Made by a program: the position numbers and the translations under genes. Below, piece after piece: positions 24,985 through 33,769 of a stretch of 64,000 nt of DNA. Positions within the stretch are counted from its first letter, which is position 1. Every line of letters begins with the position of its first letter. The notes beneath the pieces are model-generated. The model saw only the letters and a program-made list of their open reading frames with translations, did not search any database and was not told the origin of the DNA. Origin of the DNA: Paenibacillus sp. BJ-4 (GTDB taxonomy: Bacteria; Bacillota; Bacilli; Paenibacillales; Paenibacillaceae); the NCBI RefSeq assembly GCF_020404765.1, contig NZ_JAIVEM010000188.1, positions 1 to 64,000 on the forward strand, read 5' to 3'.

Positions 24985-26499
24985 GTGTCATTTAAAGTAG
25001 CTTTTATTGGAGCGGGAAGCATTGGTTTTACACGTGGAATTTTGCGAGATTTGTTATCGGTGCCGGAATTTAATGAGATCGAAGTGGCTTTTACAGACAT
25101 AAGTCAGCACAATCTGGACATGGTCACTGAGCTGTGCCAGCGGGATATCCGGGAAAACGGGTTGTCCATACAAATACAGTCCTCTACGGATCGAAAGGTA
25201 GCTTTAAAGGATGCCAAATACGTCATTTGTACGATCCGGGTCGGCGGTCTGGAAGGCTTTGCGACCGATGTAGATATTCCGTTGAAATACGGCGTGGATC
25301 AATGCGTAGGAGATACGCTGTGTGCGGGAGGCATTATGTACGGGCAGCGGGGGATCGCTGAAATGCTGGACATTTGCAAGGACATCCGCGAGCTAAGTGC
25401 ACCGGATGTGCTGCTGCTGAACTACTCGAACCCGATGGCGATGATTACGTGGGCCTGCAACAAGTACAGCGGCGTGCGTACGATTGGTCTATGTCACGGC
25501 GTCCAGCACGGGCATCACCAAATTGCCGAGGTGTATGGTCTGGAGAAGCAGGATGTGGACATTGTGTGTGCCGGAATCAATCACCAGACGTGGTACATCC
25601 AGGCATCCCATCAAGGAAAGGATCTGACGGCAGGACTGCTGGAGGCTTTTGAAAAGCACCCTGAATATAGCCGCACCGAGAAGGTACGGATCGACATGCT
25701 TCGCCGTTTTGGCTACTACAGCACAGAATCTAACGGTCATTTAAGTGAATATGTTCCCTGGTACCGGAAGCGTCCGGATGAAATTCTCGACTGGATTGAT
25801 CTGGGCAGCTGGATCAATGGAGAAACAGGAGGCTATCTGCGCGTATGTACGGAAGGACGCAACTGGTTCGAGACGGATTTCCCCAACTGGATGAAAGAAG
25901 ACCCAATGGAGTACAAAGCGGAGAATCGTGGTGAGGAGCACGGCTCATATATTATTGAAGGGTTAGAAACTGGACGTGTATACCGAGGGCATTTTAATGT
26001 CGTTAATAACGGAGTAATCTCCAATCTGCCGGACGATGCGATCATTGAAGCACCCGGATATGTGGATCGGAACGGCATTTCCATGCCGAATGTTGGCGAG
26101 CTTCCGCTTGGTCCTGCGGCCGTCTGCAATGTAAGTATTTCCATCCAGCGTTTGGCTGTCGAAGCGGCTGTGCATGGGGACGATAAGCTGCTGCGTCAGG
26201 CGTTTATGATGGACCCGCTGGTGGGTGCGGTTTGTAACCCGCAAGAAATTTGGCAGATGGTCGATGAAATGCTGGTAGCGCAGGAAGCGTGGCTTCCACA
26301 GTATGGGGCAGCGATTGCCGAGGCACGTCAACGTCTGGCTGCGGGCGATCTGATCCCAACCCGTCCTTATGAGGGAGCAGCAAGGCTGAAGGTTAAGACG
26401 ATTGAGGAAATGCAGCTGGACCGGGAGGCGGCAAACAAAAATGCCGGCGAATCCGACAAAGGCAAGGAACGTGAAAAGGTGCAGCCCAGCAAGGCCTAG
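24985..26499 (+). CDS. GH4 glycosidase, probably alpha-galactosidase
   Basis: A protein of about 504 residues in the NAD+- and Mn2+-dependent glycoside hydrolase family 4. It has the N-terminal Rossmann motif AFIGAGSIGFTRG and NYSNPMAMITWACNKY. The metal-binding Cys-His lies in GLCHGVQHGHH, and CAGINHQTWY follows. The CHGV-type motif is closer to the alpha-galactosidase/alpha-galacturonidase subgroups than to phospho-glycosidases, so a cytoplasmic alpha-galactosidase acting on an imported sugar is most likely. The preferred start is GTG 24985, 9 bp after GGAGG. The last 40 residues are unusually rich in Lys and Glu. Confidence 0.87.
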   Translation: MSFKVAFIGAGSIGFTRGILRDLLSVPEFNEIEVAFTDISQHNLDMVTELCQRDIRENGLSIQIQSSTDRKVALKDAKYVICTIRVGGLEGFATDVDIPLKYGVDQCVGDTLCAGGIMYGQRGIAEMLDICKDIRELSAPDVLLLNYSNPMAMITWACNKYSGVRTIGLCHGVQHGHHQIAEVYGLEKQDVDIVCAGINHQTWYIQASHQGKDLTAGLLEAFEKHPEYSRTEKVRIDMLRRFGYYSTESNGHLSEYVPWYRKRPDEILDWIDLGSWINGETGGYLRVCTEGRNWFETDFPNWMKEDPMEYKAENRGEEHGSYIIEGLETGRVYRGHFNVVNNGVISNLPDDAIIEAPGYVDRNGISMPNVGELPLGPAAVCNVSISIQRLAVEAAVHGDDKLLRQAFMMDPLVGAVCNPQEIWQMVDEMLVAQEAWLPQYGAAIAEARQRLAAGDLIPTRPYEGAARLKVKTIEEMQLDREAANKNAGESDKGKEREKVQPSKA

Positions 26500-26583
26500 C
26501 CAGCTTGGTACAATTGCATTTTAGCACTGACTGCATGTACATGTGTGATGAATGACCGTGAGGCTAGACAACGATAACTACAC

Positions 26584-26640
26584 AATGATAAAAGGGTGTT
26601 TTCATGGCCATGAGGGCCTGGAAATGCCCTTTTATCGTTA
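26584..26640 (+). terminator. Terminator after the GH4 gene
   Basis: A long stem pairs 26584-26597 with 26626-26639, with core GATAAAAGGG / CCCTTTTATC. It surrounds a smaller hairpin (GGCC type) in the loop. It ends with GTTAAT rather than a long T-run. Confidence 0.6.
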
Positions 26641-26898
26641 ATAGATTTAACAATTTGGTATGGATCGCAGTTTGAAGTTTATTATTGTCGATTTGAGGTG
26701 ACGGAAATTAAAGTAAATACCCTTGTTTTTTCAAAATTCGGCTTCTTTGGTGTCGAGCCCGAATCTTAGGAGAGCTTGTCACAGCAGGGTTAATTCATCA
26801 TACGAAGGCCTCGGCGCTTCGGAAATGGGGAGACCGACAAGACTGGCGGTGTGGCAATTCATGTGCCTAATTAATAATGTAGTCCTTAATTTATTCAA
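26641..26898. other. Intergenic stretch without recognisable gene
   Basis: About 260 bp between the GH4 terminator and the promoter of the GH6 gene. No frame here has both a ribosome binding site and a recognisable product. It may hold upstream regulatory sites of the cellulase gene, but none was identified. Confidence 0.5.
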
Positions 26899-26990
26899 TT
26901 TACAGCAGATTTCCAGCTCACTATAATCTAACATAGGAGGTGACAAAAAGGGGAAAATGTGAGCGCGCGAAAAAGTAGAAAGCGCTTACC
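26899..26990 (+). promoter_or_regulatory. Promoter, 5'-terminal SD-like element and cre site of the GH6 cellulase
   Basis: TTTACA (26899-26904) and TATAAT (26922-26927) are spaced by exactly 17 bp, placing the start near 26934. The transcript would begin with AGGAGGTGA (26935-26943), a nine-base complement to the 16S rRNA 3' end, although the coding start is about 165 nt further on. AGAAAGCGCTTACC (26977-26990) is a cre-like site lying in the leader, fitting CcpA roadblock repression of a cellulase gene. Confidence 0.6.
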
Positions 26991-27102
26991 ATTACAGCTA
27001 TGAACGCCGCCTTTTTTGGAGAAAGATGGCGTAACTCACACATAATCATGTAACAATCAGGTGCCGACATAGGAAGATTCAACAAAATCTACGGAAAGAT
27101 AG

Positions 27103-29274
27103 GTGAAGCAATTGAAAACCAAGCAAGTGCTTCGTAAAGGTATGCTTCTTAAAAGCGTTAAGTATGCTTTTGCGCTATCACTCGTCGCGAGCAGCTTTCT
27201 ACCAGGTGCAGGATTTACGGATAAAATACATGCAGAATCCCATGTGGACAATCCTTATATAGGGGCAACCAAATATGTTAGTCCTGATTATGCCGCAAGC
27301 GTCGATACGTCGATTGCCAAGGTTACGGATTCTACACTGAAAGCAAAAATGCAAACGGTCAAAACGTTCCCGACAGCCGTATGGCTCGATCGCATCGCTG
27401 CCATTAACGGCGGTGGAGGCAAGCTTGGCCTGGAGGCACATTTGGATCAAGTATTGGCGCAAAAGAAAGGCAGCACACCAATTACGGCAGAGTTTATTGT
27501 ATATGATCTGCCTGGACGGGATTGCCATGCGTTGGCTTCCAACGGTGAACTGCCGTTGACCCAGGCGGGTTTGGAAACGTATAAAAAGGATTATATCGAC
27601 AAAATTGCTGCGATCTTTGCCAACCCCAAATATAAGGATATTCGCATCGTAGCAATCATTGAACCGGACAGCTTACCCAACCTGGTAACCAATCTGGATG
27701 ATCCCAAATGTGCACAAGCCAAATCTACAGGGATTTATGAAGCTGGCGTTAAGTATACTATGAATAAGCTGAACGAGATTCCTAATGTCTACAAATATGT
27801 AGATATCGGTCACTCCGGTTGGCTAGGTTGGGATAACAACCGTTCAGCAACCGTTACACTGTTCACGAATATTTTCAAAGATACTAGTAAAGGACTGGCC
27901 AGCGTGGACGGCTTTATCACGAATACAGCCAACACTTCACCGCTGACAGAACCTAATCTGCCCGATCCAAACCTGAATATCGGCGGACAGCCGATCAAAT
28001 CATCCAAATACTATGAATGGAATCCTAACTTTGATGAACTGGATTTCTCAGAGTCCTTGCATAGAGATTTTGTCAATGCAGGCTGGCCAAGCTCACTCGG
28101 GATGTTAATTGACACAGGCCGTAATGGATGGGGAGGACCTAACCGTCCAACTACCGCAGTCGGCAATGATATTAACTCCTATGTAAATTCAGGCCGTGTA
28201 GACAAACGCTCGCACCGTGGTAATTGGTGTAATAACAGCGGAGCGGGTATGGGTACGCCACCGCAAACAGCTCCAGCTTCCCATGTCGATGCCTATGTAT
28301 GGGCGAAGCCTCCGGGGGATTCCGATGGTTCCAGCTCACTCATTCCGAACGATGAAGGTAAAGGCTTTGACCGTATGTGTGATCCTACCTACACCACCAA
28401 GGATGGCACATTAACAGATGCTTTACCGAATGCACCAATTTCAGGAGCCTGGTTCCATGATCAATTCGTTATGCTGGTACAAAATGCGTATCCTGCAATT
28501 GTACCTTCCACGGGTGGTGTGGACCCAACAACTCCTACAGCTCCAGCCGCACCTTCAGGCTTAAAGGCCGTAGCAGGCAATGCTCAAGTGACGCTGACCT
28601 GGAATGCGTCCACTGGGGCCGACAGCTACACAGTAAAGCGGGCAACGAGCGAAGCAGGTCCTTTTACAGCCGTTGCGCCTCTTGTTACTGAGAAAGAGTA
28701 CACGGATAAAGGGCTGACCAACGGAACAACTTATTTCTATGTTGTAAGTGCTACGAATTCGACTGGAACAAGTAAGGATTCCGCTGCGGTAAGTGCTGAG
28801 CCAAAAGGCACACCGACTGATCCGACAGAACCGACAGATCCAACCGGTGATCTGGTTGTGATGTATCGGGCTGGTGACACCGATCCAGCTAATAACGCAG
28901 TCAAGCCTTTCTTTAATCTGAAAAATAAAGGTACAACACCCGTGAAGCTGAGTGAACTGAAAATCCGTTACTATTTCACGAAAGATGGCAGCCAGGAGCT
29001 GCAATCTGCTGTAGATTATGCGCAAGTAGGTAATGATAACGTGCTGCGTACCATTACAGACAACTATATTGAAATTGGTTTCAGTGCTGCTGCCGGCACA
29101 CTTGCTGCTGGAGCACAAACAGGTGATATTCAGATCCGCATGAACAAAAGCGACTGGTCTAATCTGGACGAATCCAATGACTATTCCTTCGATCCAACCA
29201 AAACCTCTTATGCAGAATGGAACAAAGTAACGCTGTTCCATAATGATAAGCTGGTGTGGGGAATCGAGCCTTAG
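27103..29274 (+). CDS. Secreted GH6 cellulase (beta-1,4-glucanase/cellobiohydrolase) with Fn3 and CBM3
   Basis: A 723-residue modular enzyme. An N-terminal signal peptide (hydrophobic FALSLVASSFLPGAG, then AES) leads to a GH6 catalytic domain at about residues 45-470. The GH6 features IVAIIEPDSLPNLVTNL and DIGHSGWLGWDNN carry candidate catalytic acids. A fibronectin type III domain (about 485-570), a Thr/Pro/Asp linker (TDPTEPTDPTG) and a C-terminal family 3 cellulose-binding module (about 585-723, LVVMYRAGDTDPANNAVKPF) follow. The start could be GTG 27103 or TTG 27112, as the AGGTG ribosome site is short. It most likely acts on crystalline cellulose outside the cell. Confidence 0.93.
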   Translation: MKQLKTKQVLRKGMLLKSVKYAFALSLVASSFLPGAGFTDKIHAESHVDNPYIGATKYVSPDYAASVDTSIAKVTDSTLKAKMQTVKTFPTAVWLDRIAAINGGGGKLGLEAHLDQVLAQKKGSTPITAEFIVYDLPGRDCHALASNGELPLTQAGLETYKKDYIDKIAAIFANPKYKDIRIVAIIEPDSLPNLVTNLDDPKCAQAKSTGIYEAGVKYTMNKLNEIPNVYKYVDIGHSGWLGWDNNRSATVTLFTNIFKDTSKGLASVDGFITNTANTSPLTEPNLPDPNLNIGGQPIKSSKYYEWNPNFDELDFSESLHRDFVNAGWPSSLGMLIDTGRNGWGGPNRPTTAVGNDINSYVNSGRVDKRSHRGNWCNNSGAGMGTPPQTAPASHVDAYVWAKPPGDSDGSSSLIPNDEGKGFDRMCDPTYTTKDGTLTDALPNAPISGAWFHDQFVMLVQNAYPAIVPSTGGVDPTTPTAPAAPSGLKAVAGNAQVTLTWNASTGADSYTVKRATSEAGPFTAVAPLVTEKEYTDKGLTNGTTYFYVVSATNSTGTSKDSAAVSAEPKGTPTDPTEPTDPTGDLVVMYRAGDTDPANNAVKPFFNLKNKGTTPVKLSELKIRYYFTKDGSQELQSAVDYAQVGNDNVLRTITDNYIEIGFSAAAGTLAAGAQTGDIQIRMNKSDWSNLDESNDYSFDPTKTSYAEWNKVTLFHNDKLVWGIEP

Positions 29275-29320
29275 GATTGGAACAGAAGATGTGCGCTTAA
29301 GTAATGGAAGAGCCCCGAAG

Positions 29321-29353
29321 AAAAGCTACGGCACAACTGCCGTAGCTTTTTTT
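29321..29353 (+). terminator. Terminator of the GH6 gene
   Basis: AAAAGCTACGGCA (29321-29333) pairs perfectly with TGCCGTAGCTTTT (29338-29350) around a 4-nt loop, followed by TTT. Confidence 0.92.
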
Positions 29354-29446
29354 GATCGTCTTCAGATAAAGAACCTCCTGACCAAGGGAATAAATATTCA
29401 AATTGTGTATAATGAAAAAGAATGCTGTTCAACTGTGGAGGTCATC

Positions 29447-30382
29447 ATGAGTAAAAAGTTAATTTTAGATGTAGATACGGGTATCGACGACGCACTTGCC
29501 ATTGCGTACGCTGTCCATTCGCCGGAATTGGAACTGCTAGGCATTACAACTACCTTTGGCAATATCTCGGTGGATGAGGCGACACGCAACTCATTGATCC
29601 TGCTGGAAAAGCTGGGTGTAGAGGCTCCGGTCGTGTCCGGCGCTCACAAGCCGTATGCCCGTGAGCTGTTCAAGCCGTATTCCCGCCATATTCATGGTGA
29701 AGACGGTATTGGCAACCAACTGAAAGGAGCTCCGTCCCGTCAGGCAGCGTCTGGGGATGCGGCTGATTTTATGATCGGACAGGCTCGTCGCTATGAAGGC
29801 AAGCTTACCCTGGTAGCTGTGGGACCGCTGACCAACCTTGCGATTGCACTGGATCGCTGCCCCGAATTGCCCAAATTGCTTGACCGCCTGATCATTATGG
29901 GCGGTGCGGTTACGGTGAGAGGGAATGTAACCGAGGCCGCTGAAGCGAATATTTACGCCGATCCGGAAGCGGCAGCCTATGTGCTGGGAGCGGGCTTCCC
30001 GCTGACACTTGTAGGGCTGGACGTCACCATGCAGACGCTGCTTCCCCAGCAGGATGTGGACAAATGGCGTGAGCAAGGAACCGAACTGGGCGCGTTTATG
30101 GCCAATATGACGGACTTTTATATGGAAGCCTATCGTAATTTCAGACCTGGGATTGCAGGCTGTGCTTTACATGATCCACTAGCTGTAGGATTAGCCATAG
30201 ATTCCAGTTTTGTAGAGACGCGTCCAATGCGCATTGCTGTTGAGGTGGGGGATTCCCTTGAAGTCGGTCGCACCCGTGAAGTACAAAACGAGAGCGAAGC
30301 TCAAGCGCTGACAACCGTTGATGTAGCACTTGAGGTGGATGCGGAGCGATTTTTGCGTCATTTTCTTAGCCGGGTGGTATAA
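29447..30382 (+). CDS. Inosine/uridine-preferring nucleoside hydrolase
   Basis: A 311-residue IUNH-family enzyme that cleaves the N-glycosidic bond of ribonucleosides to base and ribose. The N-terminal calcium-binding motif DVDTGIDDALA gives the diagnostic Asp cluster; later family marks are LVAVGPLTNLAIAL, IIMGGAV and ANIYADPEAA. ATG 29447 follows GTGGAGG; a -10-like TATAAT sits at 29408-29413. Frames upstream of 29447 run back into the GH6 terminator and are not part of the protein. It is a single gene, probably for nucleoside salvage. Confidence 0.93.
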   Translation: MSKKLILDVDTGIDDALAIAYAVHSPELELLGITTTFGNISVDEATRNSLILLEKLGVEAPVVSGAHKPYARELFKPYSRHIHGEDGIGNQLKGAPSRQAASGDAADFMIGQARRYEGKLTLVAVGPLTNLAIALDRCPELPKLLDRLIIMGGAVTVRGNVTEAAEANIYADPEAAAYVLGAGFPLTLVGLDVTMQTLLPQQDVDKWREQGTELGAFMANMTDFYMEAYRNFRPGIAGCALHDPLAVGLAIDSSFVETRPMRIAVEVGDSLEVGRTREVQNESEAQALTTVDVALEVDAERFLRHFLSRVV

Positions 30383-30543
30383 ACAAATAGTTCTAGGATT
30401 GCCGATGAAACCGCATCGGCAATCTTTTGTGCATACATGTTTAAACGACGCCTCACACTTAGAGACAAGCGTTCCCTATGAACATCCCATATCATATTAG
30501 ATTATTGTGTAAGGCTGCCGGCCCCCAAAGGAGGAGATTCATC

Positions 30544-33183
30544 GTGTTTTCTGCTGCTCAACGACTGCCTATGCTGGAACATATGTATAACCATGCCCCG
30601 ACAGGGATTGCCATTTTGTCGAGGGAAGGGAAATGCTTGTACGTTAATCCCGCTTTTTGCCAAATGGTTGGATACGAGCAGGAGGAATTGCGGGACACCC
30701 AATATTACCGACTGTTGTATGAAGAAGCTCAGGATCAGCAAGGGCTGAGAGATGCCTATATCGGCTGGCTGGGGGCCAAGGATCAAGTGTACAAGGCAGA
30801 ACTGCGTTTAAAACATAAGCGGGGAACAGCTGTCTGGCTGTCGCTGGAATTAACAATATTTGAGGATGAGGCTAGCGGACAATCGTATCTGATTGCCTAC
30901 GCAACGGACATAACGGAGAAAAAAGATATACAGCAGGTGCTCTCGGACAACGAGGATTTATACATGCTGATTACGGAAAATACACCGGATGTGATCTCAT
31001 TCAGCACGCCGGATGGCAGGCTTGAGTATGTTTCTCCCTCGGTAGAAAAGCTTTTAGGTTATACCAGGCAGGAGATGCTCGGCAAAAAACGACTCGATTT
31101 TTATCATACAGAAGATGCTGATTATATGCGGGTACATGGAAGCTTCAAGGAAACAGGTATCATGAAGCAACGTGTACGCCATAAGGACGGGCATTATTTG
31201 TGGATGGAAGTGTCGTTCCGCATTATTCGGGATGAAAGCGGCCAGATCAAACGCATTTTGGCCATAGGTCGTAATATTACAGAGCGCCAGAAGAGTGAGG
31301 AAAATTTGGCAAAGGCTCAGCAGCTGGCAATGTTCGGCTCATGGGACTGGGATCTGGTCAACAATGTTATGCACTTTTCCAAAGAATTTCGCAGCATTTT
31401 TGGATATCGTGTCAAGTCGGTTGAAACGAGTATTGACGCCTTCATGGAGGCTGTTCACCCAGAGGATACAGAGCGGATGAAGCAGATTATTACGAACGTC
31501 ATATTAAAGGGAATCCGCGAAGAGACCTTTTACCGAATTGTGCTGCCTAATGGTGAACAAAAAGTGCTGCGTTCGATCTGGGAAGCCGAATTGGATGAGC
31601 ATGCAAGCAAGCCCATTCAAATTGTGGGTATGGTACAGGATGTTACGGAGCATCAGGAAATGGAGCAGCGTCTTCGGGAAAGTGAAAATCGTTATAAGTC
31701 GCTGTTTCAACATAACCCGCTCGGTATATGCGCCATGAATATGGAGGGACAAATCCTGAGCGTGAATCCAAGTTTGGAGGAGCTGACTGGCTATACAAGG
31801 GAAGAATTGCTTGGAGCTGAGGTACTTACAATGGCTTCCGCTGAGGAGCAGGACAAGATCAGGCGCCACATGGAGTTGGCTAAGCAGGGAGAGACGCAAA
31901 CCTATGAATCGGAATTCATACATAAAAAGGGGGAGCGTCTGTTCATTAAGGTGACCAATATCCCTATCTTTGTGCAAGAGGAAATTGTGGGCTGCTACGG
32001 AATTATTGAAAATGTTACCCCTCTTAAAAGCTACATTGCACAAATTGAAAAGCTCAGCAATGAGCATTCGCTCATTTTGAACGCGGTCTCCGAAGGTATT
32101 GTGGGTCTAAGCACCGAAGGACACGTGCGCTTTATGAATCCGGCGGCTGCCGAGATGTTTGGCGTGGAGCTGGAAAATATGCTGGATGATGCATGTATAG
32201 GCATCATACGACATGCTGATGAGATTGGGAGTCATTATCCGGATGAGCAGTCTTCTATTCTTCAGGCGATTCGAAGCGGTGCTTCTTATCAAGCAGAGGA
32301 AGCTGTTTTTTGGAAAAAGGATGGGTCCAGCTTTCTTGCCTCTTATCGAATCAGTCCCCTGATGGATAATGGTGAGCGAAAAGGGGCCGTGATGGTTTTT
32401 GTCGACATCACGAACGAAAAGGAAATCATTCGCGCCAAGGAATCTGCTGAGCGCGCTGATCGGGCCAAATCAGAGTTTCTTTCCGTGATGAGCCATGAGC
32501 TTCGGACACCGATGAATGGGATTATCGGCATGGCGGGGCTGCTCGCCGATACCGAATTGGATGAGGAACAGCGGAGCTATATTGATATTATTATCAGCAG
32601 TAGCTCTGCTTTAATGCAGATCCTCAATGAGATCCTGGATTTGAGCAAAATCGAAGCTGGTAAAATGGCGCTGCTGCACGAGCCTTTTGAACTTGAAAAT
32701 GTGATGGGCAGTGTGGCGGATTTATTTCTAAGGCAGGCTATGGAAAAAGGTATCCAACTGGAGTGGCACGTGGATCAGGAGCTGCCGGGGGTTCTTGTCG
32801 GTGACCATGTGCGTATCCGGCAGGTGCTAGTGAATTTGGTGAGCAATGCGATCAAATTTACGGAGCGAGGACGTATAAACATCTTTGCCGAGAGCAAGGC
32901 TTACAGCCGCCGTAAAAAGAAATGCTTGATTGAGTTCAGTGTAACCGATACAGGCATCGGTATTCCCACCGATCGCCAGCATCTATTGTTTCAGCCCTTT
33001 TCCCAGCTCCATCCGGCACTGAACCGGAAATATGGAGGCACAGGTCTGGGGTTGTCCATCTGCAAAAACCTGGTTAGCCTGATGGGCGGTTCCATTGGTG
33101 TGGATAGTGAGGAGGCCAAGGGCTCGACGTTCCGGTTCCAGCTGGATCTTAGGCTGCCGGAAGAGGAAGCGTTGGCGAAGTGA
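30544..33183 (+). CDS. Multi-PAS sensor histidine kinase
   Basis: A protein of about 879 residues with no clear membrane segment. Five or so PAS/PAC repeats fill residues 1-620 (for example HAPTGIAILSREGKCLYVNP and EGIVGLSTEGHVRFMNPAA). A HisKA domain follows, with the phosphoacceptor His in SHELRTPMNGIIGMAGLL. The HATPase domain has NLVSNAIKFTE, DTGIGIP and GTGLGLSI. No receiver domain is attached and no regulator gene is adjacent, so it is an orphan cytoplasmic kinase. It could feed the sporulation phosphorelay, but that is inference. The preferred start is GTG 30544 after AAAGGAGGAG. Confidence 0.9.
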   Translation: MFSAAQRLPMLEHMYNHAPTGIAILSREGKCLYVNPAFCQMVGYEQEELRDTQYYRLLYEEAQDQQGLRDAYIGWLGAKDQVYKAELRLKHKRGTAVWLSLELTIFEDEASGQSYLIAYATDITEKKDIQQVLSDNEDLYMLITENTPDVISFSTPDGRLEYVSPSVEKLLGYTRQEMLGKKRLDFYHTEDADYMRVHGSFKETGIMKQRVRHKDGHYLWMEVSFRIIRDESGQIKRILAIGRNITERQKSEENLAKAQQLAMFGSWDWDLVNNVMHFSKEFRSIFGYRVKSVETSIDAFMEAVHPEDTERMKQIITNVILKGIREETFYRIVLPNGEQKVLRSIWEAELDEHASKPIQIVGMVQDVTEHQEMEQRLRESENRYKSLFQHNPLGICAMNMEGQILSVNPSLEELTGYTREELLGAEVLTMASAEEQDKIRRHMELAKQGETQTYESEFIHKKGERLFIKVTNIPIFVQEEIVGCYGIIENVTPLKSYIAQIEKLSNEHSLILNAVSEGIVGLSTEGHVRFMNPAAAEMFGVELENMLDDACIGIIRHADEIGSHYPDEQSSILQAIRSGASYQAEEAVFWKKDGSSFLASYRISPLMDNGERKGAVMVFVDITNEKEIIRAKESAERADRAKSEFLSVMSHELRTPMNGIIGMAGLLADTELDEEQRSYIDIIISSSSALMQILNEILDLSKIEAGKMALLHEPFELENVMGSVADLFLRQAMEKGIQLEWHVDQELPGVLVGDHVRIRQVLVNLVSNAIKFTERGRINIFAESKAYSRRKKKCLIEFSVTDTGIGIPTDRQHLLFQPFSQLHPALNRKYGGTGLGLSICKNLVSLMGGSIGVDSEEAKGSTFRFQLDLRLPEEEALAK

Positions 33184-33223
33184 GGCACGGAGAGTCTTAT
33201 GAATCGAAGAATTGCTAAAAGAA

Positions 33224-33259
33224 ATAGCCGTGATGCATCATGCATCACGGCTATTTTTT
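33224..33259 (+). terminator. Terminator of the PAS kinase gene
   Basis: ATAGCCGTGATGCA (33224-33237) pairs with TGCATCACGGCTAT (33241-33254) around TCA, with a T-run after it. Confidence 0.92.
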
Positions 33260-33282
33260 GTAATAAATGACCAAACAAACGA

Positions 33283-33334
33283 TTGACAAACCGTACTAAC
33301 TGTACTATTAATTATAGTACAGTTAGTACGGTTT
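33283..33334 (+). promoter_or_regulatory. Promoter embedded in a 47-bp palindromic operator
   Basis: TTGACA (33283-33288) and TATTAA (33306-33311), 17 bp apart, form the promoter. From 33288 to 33334 the sequence is a near-perfect palindrome with 21-bp arms (33288-33308 and 33314-33334). The -10 box sits at its centre and the -35 box touches its edge. The repeated unit is GTACTAACTGTAC-like, matching the style of GntR/YtrA-family operators. The regulator encoded directly downstream would repress its own operon here. Confidence 0.85.
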
Positions 33335-33379
33335 GAAATATGTATATAAATCGGACCAAGTCTTGAAAGGAGGAAGTCC

Positions 33380-33769
33380 ATGTTCGAGCTGGATATCCGC
33401 AGCCGCAAGCCGATCTACGAACAGCTAATGGACAGAGTGAAGGAAATGATCGTGTACGGATCACTTCAGTCGGATGAGCAATTGCCTTCCGTGCGGGCAC
33501 TGTCCGCTCAGCTTACAGTGAATCCGAATACGATTCAGAAGGCGTATCGTGAGCTGGAACGCGAAGGATATATCTATTCCGTCCAAGGCAAGGGCAGCTT
33601 TGTCACACCTGCCCGGCAGCAGCCGCAGCAAATGAAGCGGGATGAGATTCGGGCAGCACTGTTAAAGCAGATGATCGAAGCCGTCCATTTCGGTTTTACG
33701 CAGCTGGAAGTGGACGCCATATACGTGGAAGCTATGCAATTGAAGGAAAGGGGGATGTCCCTTGATTGA
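33380..33769 (+). CDS. GntR-family (YtrA-type) transcriptional regulator
   Basis: A short regulator of 129 residues. It has an N-terminal winged helix (SRKPIYEQLMDRVKEMIV, then LPSVRALSAQLTVNPNTIQK) and a C-terminal helical dimerisation tail of only about 50 residues, the layout of the YtrA subfamily. YtrA-type repressors control adjacent ABC transporter genes, often responding to cell-wall-active antibiotics. The large palindrome in its promoter is the expected operator. GGAGG precedes ATG 33380. It overlaps the ATPase gene downstream. Confidence 0.92.
   Translation: MFELDIRSRKPIYEQLMDRVKEMIVYGSLQSDEQLPSVRALSAQLTVNPNTIQKAYRELEREGYIYSVQGKGSFVTPARQQPQQMKRDEIRAALLKQMIEAVHFGFTQLEVDAIYVEAMQLKERGMSLD

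Noticed and set aside
26723..26926. Open frame of 67 codons between the GH4 and GH6 genes
   Set aside because: No Shine-Dalgarno, unconvincing composition, and its end overlaps the likely GH6 promoter.
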